Origin: Panacagrimonas sp965216845
Lineage (GTDB): Bacteria; Pseudomonadota; Gammaproteobacteria; Nevskiales; Nevskiaceae
DNA: 64,000 bases
Direction of reading: 5' to 3'
NCBI GenBank assembly: GCA_965216845.1
Contig: OZ244200.1
Span: forward strand, 558,001-622,000
Within the stretch, counting starts at the first letter, position 1, and each line of letters begins with the position of its first letter. This document shows, piece after piece, positions 24,623-33,023 of this stretch. Under the pieces are notes generated by a model. It had not been told where the DNA came from, searched no databases, and was given only the letters and a program-made list of their open reading frames with translations. The position numbers and the translations under genes are program-made.

Positions 24623-26238
24623 TGGGTACGCTGAGCCGGCTGCTGCATATTCATCGCGTCGTTCGGCGTTATGGGCTGCGTGAACTGCTGGATGGAAAAG
24701 TGCGCAAAAACGGCGCGCGCGGTCAACGCTTGCGTCTGGCGCTGGAAGCGCTGGGTCCGGTGTTCGTCAAGTTCGGGCAGGCCTTGTCCACGCGACCGGA
24801 CATTCTGCCGCCGGATATCGCCACCGAACTGAGCAAGCTTCAGGACCGGGTGCCGGCGTTTGACGGCGCCCAGGCACGCGCGATCATCGAGCGTGTGCTG
24901 GAACGAAACGTCGACGAGCTGTTTTCCGAATTCGATGAAAACCCGCTGGCTTCGGCGTCGGTCGCGCAGGTGCACCTGGCGCGGCTGAAGGCCGATGAAG
25001 ACGGCAATCCGGGGATGCAGGTGGTGGTCAAGGTGTTACGGCCCGGCGTTGAACAGGCGGTGGCCAAGGACATCGCCCTGCTCAAGACCATGGCCGGCTT
25101 GATCGAACGCGTTCATCCCGAAGGACGGCGGCTGCAGCCGCGGGCGGTGGTGCGCGAGTTCGAAACCATCATTCATGATGAACTCGACCTCATGCGTGAG
25201 GGCGCCAACTGCGCCCTGCTGCGCCGCAACTGGCTGGGCAGCCCGTTGATTTATCACCCGGCGGTGTTCTGGGATTACACCCGTACCGAGGTTCTGGTGC
25301 TGGAATACCTGGACGGCATCACCATTCGCGAGCTGGACCGCCTGCGCGACATGAATGTGAGCTTCCAGGTGCTGGCCGAGCGCGGGGTGGAGATCTTCTT
25401 CAAGCAGGTGTTCCGGGATAATTTTTTCCACGCCGACATGCATCCCGGCAATATTCTGGTGGATGTCAGCGATCCACAGGCGCCGTCGTATCAGGCGGTG
25501 GATTTCGGCATCGTTGGCGCGCTGACGCCGAACGACCAGCGCTATCTTGCGGAAAACTTCCTGGCCTTTTTCAATCGCGATTACCGGCGCGTGGCGGAAT
25601 TGCACGTGGAAAGCCAATGGGTGCCAGACGGAACACGGGTGGAGGAATTTGAATCCGCGATCCGCACCGTATGCGAACCCATTTTCGGCAAGCCCATCAA
25701 GGACATTTCCTTCGGATTTTTCCTGTTGCGCCTGTTTCAGATTGCACGCCGTTTCAAATACCAGGTGCAGCCGCAGCTGGTGTTGCTGCAAAAAACCCTG
25801 CTGCAGGTTGAAGGCCTGGGGCGTCAGCTGTATCCGGATCTGGACTTGTGGAAAACCGCCAAGCCAATCATGGAAGACTGGATGCGCAATCGCCTGGCGC
25901 CCACGCAGATGCTGGAACGCGCGCGACAGGAGCTGCCCTACTTTGCGGAGGTATTGCCGGATTTGGCGCAACAGGTATTGCGGCGTCTGGAGCAGGGCGA
26001 CGTTTCCGGCAGCGGCCGGCGCCGCGCCCTGGAACAGCAACAGCGTCAGACCGCGCGGCTCATGCGACGTCAGCGCTACGCCATCTTCGGCGGTGCGATG
26101 CTCATCGCCGCCGGTGTTCTGGCAACGGCGGCAGAAGGCGCGCACTGGCAGCTGTTGGAGCTGCCATTGATGAGTTGGCTATTGGGCGTGGGCGGCGCGC
26201 TCGTGGCCTGGCGCGGTGGACGCCAGCGCGAGGATTGA
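24622..26238 (+). CDS. ubiB: Atypical kinase/ATPase UbiB (ADCK family)
   Basis: Required for ubiquinone synthesis; an atypical protein-kinase-like ATPase anchored in the inner membrane. It has 538 residues from the ATG overlapping the ubiJ stop. The KxGQ motif (VKFGQALSTRPDILPPD) is near 56, the Ala-rich loop ASASVAQVHLA near 114, and FHADMHPGNILVD near 272 carries the metal site. Two C-terminal membrane helices (after about 490) complete the family layout. It ends 29 bp from the convergent ctpA gene. Confidence 0.97.
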   Translation: MGTLSRLLHIHRVVRRYGLRELLDGKVRKNGARGQRLRLALEALGPVFVKFGQALSTRPDILPPDIATELSKLQDRVPAFDGAQARAIIERVLERNVDELFSEFDENPLASASVAQVHLARLKADEDGNPGMQVVVKVLRPGVEQAVAKDIALLKTMAGLIERVHPEGRRLQPRAVVREFETIIHDELDLMREGANCALLRRNWLGSPLIYHPAVFWDYTRTEVLVLEYLDGITIRELDRLRDMNVSFQVLAERGVEIFFKQVFRDNFFHADMHPGNILVDVSDPQAPSYQAVDFGIVGALTPNDQRYLAENFLAFFNRDYRRVAELHVESQWVPDGTRVEEFESAIRTVCEPIFGKPIKDISFGFFLLRLFQIARRFKYQVQPQLVLLQKTLLQVEGLGRQLYPDLDLWKTAKPIMEDWMRNRLAPTQMLERARQELPYFAEVLPDLAQQVLRRLEQGDVSGSGRRRALEQQQRQTARLMRRQRYAIFGGAMLIAAGVLATAAEGAHWQLLELPLMSWLLGVGGALVAWRGGRQRED

Positions 26239-26243
26239 CCATG

Positions 26244-26268
26244 ATCAGGTTGTTTTCAACCACCTGAT
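26244..26268. terminator. Hairpin between convergent ubiB and ctpA
   Basis: ATCAGGT (26244-26250) pairs with ACCTGAT (26262-26268); an internal GGTTG/CAACC pairing is the alternative. It fills the 29-bp convergent gap and could stop both transcripts. There is no long T-run. Confidence 0.4.
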
Positions 26269-27605
26269 TAGTTGCCGCTGACGATGGTCAGCCCCTTGAG
26301 CAGATTCAGCGCTTCGTAGAGCGCAAAATCGGTCTGCGCAAGAATCTCGCCGTCGGCCACGCGTGCGTTGCGTGCGTCCTCATCGCCGTGGCTGTCGTCC
26401 GCCTTGTCCTGGCCGTTGCTCAAACTGTTGTTGAGGTCGGCTTCCTTGATGGGCGTGAACGGTGAATTCTGATCGTCACCGCTGACCTTGAGCGAGCGCA
26501 CGGTAATGTCCGGCTCCACGCCCTCGCCCTGAATCGAACGCCCCGAAGGGGTGTAATAACGCGCGGTGGTGAGTTTGATGGCGGCCTGGGTTTGCAGCGG
26601 CATGATGGTCTGCACCGAGCCCTTGCCGAAGGTCTTGTCGCCCATCAATACCGCACGCTTCTGGTCTTGCAGCGCACCGGCGACAATTTCCGAGGCCGAT
26701 GCCGAGCCGGCATTGATCATCACCACGATGGGGCGCCCATTGAGCAGATCACCCGGCGTGGCCTTGAACTCGCGCTTGCTGGCTTTCTTGCGGCCCTTGA
26801 TGCTGACGATGTCTCCGCCTTCGAGAAAGGCGTCACTGACCTTGACCGCAGCATCCAGTACGCCGCCCGGATTGTTGCGCAGGTCCAGCACCAGACCCTG
26901 CAGCGGCGCCTGGTTTTCCTTGTTCAATTTCTTGATCTGTTTTTGCACCGCGCGCCCGGTTTCGGTGGTGAAGCTGGAAATTCGCAAATAAGCCATGCCG
27001 GGCTCGAGCATGCGCGAGCGCACGCTGGCGACGTTGATCACGGCGCGTTCGATTTCCACGTTCATCGGTCGCGGTGCGCCTTCACGCATCAGCGTCAGAT
27101 TGATCTTGGTGCCCGGTTCGCCGCGCATTTTTCGGACCGCCTCGCTCAGACTCAGGCCCTTGATGGGCGTGTCATCGATCTTGACGATCAGGTCTCCCGG
27201 TTGAATGCCGGCGCGTGCCGCTGGGGTTTCGTCAATCGGTGAAATCACCCGCACCAGTCCGTTGAACATCTGCACTTCAATGCCCAGTCCGCCGAACTTG
27301 CCGGAGGTGGAGATATTGATCTCCTTGAATTCATCCTTGTCCAGATAGGCCGAGTGTGGATCCAGGCCATCCAGCATGCCGCGCACCGCGTTTTCCAGCA
27401 GGGTCTGGTCGTCGATCGGCTCCACGTACTCGCTCTTGACCCGGTTGAGAATTTCCACGAAAACCTGCAGGTCGCGGAACGGCAGCGCACTCGAATTTTC
27501 ATCCTTGGTGGCGAGCACGCCGCTGGAGAGTGCGACGATCACACCAATCATGACGCCGGCCACCAGAGCCAGCGGAGTGCGGTACCGAGTCAGCATGCGA
27601 ATCAA
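26268..27605 (-). CDS. ctpA: S41 carboxy-terminal processing protease
   Basis: A periplasmic serine protease that trims or degrades substrates from the C-terminus, often cell-wall hydrolases. It has 445 residues; an internal Met three codons in (27596) is an equally good start. The N-terminal membrane helix/signal is near 12-32, followed by a PDZ domain (about 95-180; GGLGIEVQMFNGLVRV). The S41 catalytic dyad lies in NAGSASASEIVAGAL (Ser about 299) and TFGKGSVQT (Lys about 324). The tail after about 400 is acidic and poorly conserved. Confidence 0.94.
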   Translation of the reverse strand: MIRMLTRYRTPLALVAGVMIGVIVALSSGVLATKDENSSALPFRDLQVFVEILNRVKSEYVEPIDDQTLLENAVRGMLDGLDPHSAYLDKDEFKEINISTSGKFGGLGIEVQMFNGLVRVISPIDETPAARAGIQPGDLIVKIDDTPIKGLSLSEAVRKMRGEPGTKINLTLMREGAPRPMNVEIERAVINVASVRSRMLEPGMAYLRISSFTTETGRAVQKQIKKLNKENQAPLQGLVLDLRNNPGGVLDAAVKVSDAFLEGGDIVSIKGRKKASKREFKATPGDLLNGRPIVVMINAGSASASEIVAGALQDQKRAVLMGDKTFGKGSVQTIMPLQTQAAIKLTTARYYTPSGRSIQGEGVEPDITVRSLKVSGDDQNSPFTPIKEADLNNSLSNGQDKADDSHGDEDARNARVADGEILAQTDFALYEALNLLKGLTIVSGN

Positions 27606-27787
27606 GCTCCAGATGCCTGAAATAAGAGTAGGAAAGCGACGATAGCACAGAGTTCAGACGCCGCCGGAGCCGGGTTGTCAGGCGGTGCGCATGTACCAGC
27701 AAGGCGGATACCCATTGGCGCTGAAGCGATTGATGCGCGCCGGTCATCTTGTTGAAATACCCCTTTGACACAGCAGCGTTGGCAAAC

Positions 27788-28420
27788 ATGGTCGATAAAC
27801 AGAGGTCGGGGCGACAAACCCTGAGTGCGGAATCCTGGGTCGAGGGGGCGCTGGACATGATCGCCTTTGCCGGCTTGGAAGCGGTGGCTGTAGAGCCACT
27901 GGCGCGGCGCCTGCATGTCACCAAGGGGAGCTTTTACTGGCACTTCCCCAACCGTGATGCCCTGATCAAACAGGTTCTGGAAAGCTGGGAACGCAAAGCG
28001 ACCGAAGACATCATGCACCGTGCCGAATCCGAACCGGACCCGCGGACACGCATCTATCGGCTGTTTCAGGTTGCCGCCAGTGCCGAGGCGCGCACCGAAC
28101 GGATTTTTCTGGCACTGAGCACGTCCGATCACCCGCTGGCCAAGGCCAGTATCCAAGCCATTGGCGAGCAGTGGCGCGCGCACCTGGGACGAAGCTATCG
28201 GAGTCTGGGAATGGAAGCCCAGCTGGCACGGAACTGGGCGACGCTGGCCTATTCCACGCTCATGGGCACCATCCGTGTCCGCTGGGAGGAGCCGGCGGCG
28301 CTGCCGGCCGGTGAGGCCCTGGGCGACTATCTGCGTTTCCTGGTTCGCAGCCTGATACCGGGCGAGTTGCGCGAATTCGATGCCGGCGGCCTGGCGGCGA
28401 ATCAGCGCAGCGTCGCATAG
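27788..28420 (+). CDS. TetR/AcrR-family transcriptional regulator
   Basis: A 210-residue protein from the ATG at 27788; an upstream TTG (27749) would add 13 residues not typical of the family. The N-terminal helix-turn-helix is clear: AGLEAVAVEPLARRLHVTKG followed by SFYWHFPNRDALI, the TetR signature. The C-terminal half is a helical ligand domain with no recognisable specificity. It is divergent from ctpA and convergent with the aldehyde dehydrogenase. Its target is unknown; its own promoter is the usual possibility. Confidence 0.9.
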   Translation: MVDKQRSGRQTLSAESWVEGALDMIAFAGLEAVAVEPLARRLHVTKGSFYWHFPNRDALIKQVLESWERKATEDIMHRAESEPDPRTRIYRLFQVAASAEARTERIFLALSTSDHPLAKASIQAIGEQWRAHLGRSYRSLGMEAQLARNWATLAYSTLMGTIRVRWEEPAALPAGEALGDYLRFLVRSLIPGELREFDAGGLAANQRSVA

Positions 28421-28486
28421 AGACGCCACAACGCCCCGTCCACCCGGCAGTGAACGGGGTGCTCAAACCACGGGCGTCGGACCGGT

Positions 28487-29935
28487 CTATACCAGCTTCA
28501 GCATGACGTCGATCAGCTTGCGCGTGACCTTGGTATGCGGCGCAAAGAAGATGCGCGCCACCATGAACCGGGTGCGCACCACGGCGCGTTCGTGCGAAAA
28601 CGCCTTGAATCCCCAAATGCCGTGCGATGCACCAATACCGGAGTTGTTGACGCCACCAAACGGCAGCTTGGCATGCAGGAACTGCACCACGTTGTGATTC
28701 ACGCAGGCGCCGCCGGAGCTGGTGCGGGACAGCACGGCGTCGATATTGCCCTCGTTGCGCGACCAGATGTAGAGCGCCAGCGGCTTTTGCATGTCGTTGA
28801 TCTTGCCGATCACCTCATCCAGGCTGGAATAGCTGATCACCGGCAGCAGCGGACCAAAGATTTCCTCGTCCATGATCTTGGCGTCATCCGGGAGATCACC
28901 GATCAGCGTGGGCGCGATGTAACAGTCATTTTCGTCCACCTGACCGCCGCTGATCACGGTGGCACCACGTTGCTTGGCGTCTTCAAGCAGGGCGTTGATG
29001 CGCTTGGTGTGCCGTTCGTTGACGATGCGCGCCAAAAACGGTGATTGCTGCTTGACGCTGTCCTGGCCAAAGGACTTGTCCAGCGCTTCACGGAAGTGGC
29101 CCAGGAATTCGGTCTTCACCGACTCATGCACATAGATGTGGTCCGGCGCGATGCAGGTCTGGCCATTGTTGGTGTACTTGCCCCAGGCGATGGTGTGCGC
29201 CGCCAGCTTGAGATCGGCGCTCTCATCGACGATGGTCGGTGACTTGCCGCCCAGTTCCAGCGTGACGCTGGTCAGATGCTTGGCCGCCGCCGCCATCACC
29301 ACCTTGCCGATGGCCGGCGAACCGGTGAAGAAAATATGGTCGAAGGGCAGGTCCAGCAGGGTGGTGGAAACGCTGGCGTCGCCTTCAAAGATGGCCACTT
29401 CGTCCTCGGTGAAGATGGAGCGGATGATCTTGACCATCAGCGCTGACAGCTTGGGCGTCATCTCCGACGGTTTGATGATGGCGGTATTGCCCGCCGCCAG
29501 CGCATATACCAGCGGGCCAAAGGTCAGCGTCACCGGGTAATTCCAGGGCGAGATGATCAGGCAACGGCCTTTGGGCTCGTACTGCACATAGCCCTTGGTG
29601 CCGCCCATCATCAGCGTCGGCCGGACCCCTTGGGGTTTCATCCAGCCTTTCAGGTGACGGCGGACATCATTGGCGTCGGACACCACCGGCAGGATTTCGG
29701 TGAGCTCCACCTCAGCCGCGGGCTTGCGAAAGTCAGCATGACCGGCATCCATGATTTCCTGCCGATGCGCCAGCACCGCGTCACGCAGTTTGGTCACCTT
29801 GGCCAGACGCTCGGCGCAAGTCGACGTGCGCATTCTGAGCGCGGTTTGGCGTTGCAGGTCGAAAACGCGGCGGATTTCTGCCTCGTCGGCTTGTGGAATC
29901 AGGTCGTTCGGTGCGCAGGATGCGGCGGTATTCAT
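28487..29935 (-). CDS. NAD(P)-dependent aldehyde dehydrogenase (coniferyl/fatty aldehyde type)
   Basis: A 482-residue class-3-like aldehyde dehydrogenase. The ATG at 29935 is chosen because GGGGAG lies upstream; a TTG at 29959 would add eight residues. It has PWNYPVTLTFGPLVYALAAG near 130, FTGSPAIGK near 205, the general base Glu in LELGGKSPTIVD near 227, and catalytic Cys in NGQTCIAPDHIYV near 263. The C-terminal region has hydrophobic stretches (RFMVARIFFAP), as in fatty-aldehyde enzymes. The subfamily contains coniferyl and long-chain aldehyde oxidisers; the physiological substrate is not visible here. Confidence 0.92.
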   Translation of the reverse strand: MNTAASCAPNDLIPQADEAEIRRVFDLQRQTALRMRTSTCAERLAKVTKLRDAVLAHRQEIMDAGHADFRKPAAEVELTEILPVVSDANDVRRHLKGWMKPQGVRPTLMMGGTKGYVQYEPKGRCLIISPWNYPVTLTFGPLVYALAAGNTAIIKPSEMTPKLSALMVKIIRSIFTEDEVAIFEGDASVSTTLLDLPFDHIFFTGSPAIGKVVMAAAAKHLTSVTLELGGKSPTIVDESADLKLAAHTIAWGKYTNNGQTCIAPDHIYVHESVKTEFLGHFREALDKSFGQDSVKQQSPFLARIVNERHTKRINALLEDAKQRGATVISGGQVDENDCYIAPTLIGDLPDDAKIMDEEIFGPLLPVISYSSLDEVIGKINDMQKPLALYIWSRNEGNIDAVLSRTSSGGACVNHNVVQFLHAKLPFGGVNNSGIGASHGIWGFKAFSHERAVVRTRFMVARIFFAPHTKVTRKLIDVMLKLV

Positions 29936-29984
29936 GGCCGGTTTCTCCCCGGTTGACAAGTAAGCGAGCGTTTGCGTGCAGCCC

Positions 29985-30794
29985 TTATGGCCGGACGTTT
30001 TCCGACCGCCCGTCGGAATCGGAAAAGTCGATGTCTTTAAGCAGTTGCGCGTGCAGCTCCGGCGTTGCCGCCAACACCGTGCGGGTCTCCAGGCGCAACG
30101 GCCTGCCGCAAAGCTCGGTCATCCGCCCGCCCGCCTCCTGCACGATCACGCTCAAGGCGGCGATGTCGAGGATGTTCACATCCGACTCCACCACTGCGTC
30201 AATCTTGCCACTGGCCAGCAGGTGGTAATGCAGAAAATCGCCATAGCCGCGAATGCGCTGCAGACGCGGGACGATGGCGCCAAAGCGCGCCCAGGCCGGC
30301 GATGCCGCCAGGCGCGCCAGGTTACCGGTGGACAACGCGGTTTGTTCGATGCGCGCGGCATCCGAAACCCGGATGGGCTGACCGTCCAGGAAGGCGCCTT
30401 TGCCCCGTTCGGCCCAGGCGATTTCGCCTTCGCCGTTCCAGCACGGCGCGGCGGACACGCCCACCACCAGCTCGCCGCGGTGCATCAGCCCGATCTGCAC
30501 CGAGAACATCGGATAGCCGCGAACAAAGGACTTGGTACCGTCGATCGGGTCCACCAGCCACAGAAACTCGGCGTCCATGTCCTGGGCGCCGGTCTCCTCG
30601 CCGTAAAACCCGTAGCCGGGGAAGGCGTTGTGCAAGACGGCGTGAATGGCCTTTTCTGCCGCAACGTCCACCTCCGTCACCGGCGTGGCATCAGCTTTGA
30701 TGCTGACCTTGAAGTTGCCGCGATAGGCCTTGCGGATCAATTCGCTGGCGGCTGCGGCGGCCTGTCGGGCGACAGACAGTTGCGCTGAATACAT
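29985..30794 (-). CDS. Inositol monophosphatase family phosphatase (HisN-like)
   Basis: A 269-residue Mg-dependent phosphatase from the ATG at 30794; the longer frame to 30875 runs into non-conserved sequence. Family motifs are present: GEETG near 70 (metal Glu), WLVDPIDGTKSFVRGYP near 83-99, and the late SDVNILDIAA motif near 211. Members act on inositol phosphates, histidinol phosphate, or 3'-phosphoadenosine compounds. The KSFVRG wording leans to the histidinol-phosphatase-like branch. No histidine gene is nearby, so the substrate is open. Confidence 0.87.
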   Translation of the reverse strand: MYSAQLSVARQAAAAASELIRKAYRGNFKVSIKADATPVTEVDVAAEKAIHAVLHNAFPGYGFYGEETGAQDMDAEFLWLVDPIDGTKSFVRGYPMFSVQIGLMHRGELVVGVSAAPCWNGEGEIAWAERGKGAFLDGQPIRVSDAARIEQTALSTGNLARLAASPAWARFGAIVPRLQRIRGYGDFLHYHLLASGKIDAVVESDVNILDIAALSVIVQEAGGRMTELCGRPLRLETRTVLAATPELHAQLLKDIDFSDSDGRSENVRP

Positions 30795-30882
30795 CGAAAC
30801 CGTCGACAATGAGTGGACGCGGATTCTCCCACAGCTTGCGCCTGCGTGACCCGATCCAAAGACAGGGGTTGGCACGAAACGC

Positions 30883-31149
30883 TATGCTTGCGCGGTTGGG
30901 TGCGGACGAAATCGCTCGAAATCGTCCGTTAAACGGGAAGTCCGTGCAAGGCGGACACTGCCCCCGCAACGGTAACTGGTTCGCAACCGCAAGGCGCCAC
31001 GGTCTCTGGAAACGACGACAAGGGCGCGGTTCAGAGTGCCAGGAGTCCGGAGACCGGCCCAGCGCAACAGGTACCGTGGTCGCGGTGGGCGATCAGGCTG
31101 ATGGCAACGCCATGCCGACCACGGATGTTCATCACTGATCGAGTCCGCT
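30883..31149 (+). promoter_or_regulatory. Cobalamin riboswitch and leader of the btuB operon
   Basis: This 355-bp gap holds a well-conserved cobalamin aptamer (about 30895-31062). It has TTAAACGGGAA (30929-30939), the ACTGCCCCCGCAACGGTAAC core (30956-30975) and the B12 box GCCAGGAGTCCGGAGACCGG. A TATGCT -10 element at 30883-30888 precedes it. After the aptamer, CCGTGGTCG (31074-31082) pairs exactly with CGACCACGG (31116-31124), and an inner ATGGC/GCCAT hairpin (31101-31113) sits inside. No U-run follows, so control is probably at translation initiation of the GTG-started receptor gene 25 nt later. B12 binding should repress the operon. Confidence 0.95.
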
Positions 31150-33021
31150 GTGGTCCGAGCCATCTCATTGCTTGTCTTGCTCAGCATTGGCGGTGCCCCG
31201 CCCTTGTGGGCGCAGGACGCCGCACAGACCATCACCGTTTACGCGCGGTCATCGCAGATGCAAGGTAGCGGCGTCAGCATCCGTGTGCCGGTTGACCCTT
31301 TGGCGGGCGCGGATCTGGCGGAGATTCTTGCCCGGTTGCCCGGCGTTCAGGTCAGACGCAGCGGCGGCCTGGGCAGCTTCAGCGAAGCCAGCTTGCGCGG
31401 CAGCAATGGACGTCAGGTGCAATTGCTGCTGGACGGCCTGCCGCTGGACCTGGGTGGCGGTGACGCCAGCTCGCTGTCCCTGATCAGCCCATTGATGTTG
31501 CAACAGGCTGAAGTATTCAAAGGTCGGGTTCCGGCGCGGCTGGGCGCCGGACTGGCCGGCAGCATCAATCTGAAGACGCCGGATGAATTGCCCGCGCCAT
31601 TGCTTGGTCGCGCCGGCATCGGCAGTTTCGGGCAACGCCAGATCGCCGCCGCCGGCCAGTTGCACGATGACTGGCAGATCAGCGCCGGTTCGCAGTCGGC
31701 CGACAACAATTTCCGATATCGCAATCGGTTCCGTGCGTTTGATCCGAGCGACCCTGATCGCCGTCGCCAAGCGCCGCGCCGCAATGCCGCCACCGCGCAG
31801 CGTTTCGCCGATGTTCGCTGGCGCGGCCCCTGGGTGATGCGCGCCAATGTCCTGGATGATCGGCAAGAACTGCCAACCCGCGCCAACTTCGCCCAAAACC
31901 AGGCTGCATTCGACACGCGCAGCTTTGGTCTGTCCGCCAGCGCGCAGGCCCAGGCGACCTGGCAATGGCGCATCGCGCATCGCCACAGCGTTGAACGTTT
32001 GCGTGATCCGGCCAGCGAAATCGGACTGGGGGCGCAGAACAGTCGTGACACCACGGATCGCAGCCTGCTTCAACTGGGCCGAACATTCGATCAGCTGAGT
32101 CTGTTCTGGACCGCCGAACAGATCGAATACGATTCCAGCGACCGCCGCTCCGAGCTGCCGGACTTTGTTGCGCGACGCAGCCGTTTGTCGCAGGCGCTGG
32201 ATTGGCAGGCGGATCAGACGCGTCTTGGGGTGAGGCCCAACGCCAGCCTGTCCCTGCAGTGGTCGGATGAACAGGCCGATCGCGAACAGCAAGACCAATG
32301 GCTCGTGCAGCCGGCCATCGGCGTCAGCCGAAGGCAAGGCGATTGCGTCTACGGCGCCAACCTGGGTCAGCGCGAACGGCTGCCGTCCTTCTTCGAACGC
32401 TATGGCGATCGCGGCCTGTTTCGTGGCAACCCGGATCTGCAACCGGAAACCGCACGTTATGCCGATGCATCGGCACGTTGCGCCACGCCCGGCGTGTTGC
32501 AATCGCTTGAAATCAGCGTCTTCGGCCAGGATTTGCGCGACGCCATCAGCCCCGCGTTCAACGCCCAGGGTGTGGGCCGCTCGGTTAACACCTCGCGCGC
32601 TCAGATCTACGGCCTGGAGTTAACCGCCGCCGCGTTCTGGGGCGGCATGCAATGGGATTTGAGCGCGACGCGGCAGCACACCGAAGACCGCAGCCGGGTG
32701 CGCGCAACGCGCGGCAAGCAGTTGCCGGGCCGCTTCGAAAACCAGATCAACGCCGCCGTGGCGCGAGATATGCTCGGTCTGAGGGTCAGCTACCGCTTCG
32801 GCTACGAACACGGCCAGTTTTACGACAGCCCCAACCTGCTGCGCGCAGAACCCTTGCGTCGTCATGACCTGGGCTTGCGTGGCGCGCTGCTCGATGTCGG
32901 CTGGTCCTTGCAAATTCTAAATATCGGCGATGACAAGGCCGAACAGTTCAACGGTTTTCCCACCCCGGGCCGCCACTGGCGTTTTTCAGTGGCCTATCCC
33001 CGCGCATCCCTCAAGGAGTGA
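31150..33021 (+). CDS. btuB: BtuB-like TonB-dependent cobalamin receptor
   Basis: A 623-residue outer-membrane receptor starting with GTG. The signal peptide ends near LWAQ (residue 22), followed by the TonB box QTITVYA. The plug has LAEILARLPGVQVRRSGGLG and SLRGSNGRQVQLLLDGLPLDL (about 57-105). The rest is a 22-strand-type barrel, and the last strand is WRFSVAYPR. The call as a B12 receptor rests on the cobalamin riboswitch directly upstream and the adenosyltransferase downstream. The barrel loops themselves do not show substrate. It is 2 nt from the next gene's start region, so clearly cotranscribed. Confidence 0.92.
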   Translation: MVRAISLLVLLSIGGAPPLWAQDAAQTITVYARSSQMQGSGVSIRVPVDPLAGADLAEILARLPGVQVRRSGGLGSFSEASLRGSNGRQVQLLLDGLPLDLGGGDASSLSLISPLMLQQAEVFKGRVPARLGAGLAGSINLKTPDELPAPLLGRAGIGSFGQRQIAAAGQLHDDWQISAGSQSADNNFRYRNRFRAFDPSDPDRRRQAPRRNAATAQRFADVRWRGPWVMRANVLDDRQELPTRANFAQNQAAFDTRSFGLSASAQAQATWQWRIAHRHSVERLRDPASEIGLGAQNSRDTTDRSLLQLGRTFDQLSLFWTAEQIEYDSSDRRSELPDFVARRSRLSQALDWQADQTRLGVRPNASLSLQWSDEQADREQQDQWLVQPAIGVSRRQGDCVYGANLGQRERLPSFFERYGDRGLFRGNPDLQPETARYADASARCATPGVLQSLEISVFGQDLRDAISPAFNAQGVGRSVNTSRAQIYGLELTAAAFWGGMQWDLSATRQHTEDRSRVRATRGKQLPGRFENQINAAVARDMLGLRVSYRFGYEHGQFYDSPNLLRAEPLRRHDLGLRGALLDVGWSLQILNIGDDKAEQFNGFPTPGRHWRFSVAYPRASLKE

Positions 33022-33023
33022 AA

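Noticed and set aside
30869..30891. Possible sigma54 promoter (TTGGCACG then TTGC) before the riboswitch
   Set aside because: Spacing between the GG and GC elements is about six bases too long for sigma54.
31249..32502. 417-codon open frame on the minus strand
   Set aside because: Antisense to the btuB-like gene, with no motif.
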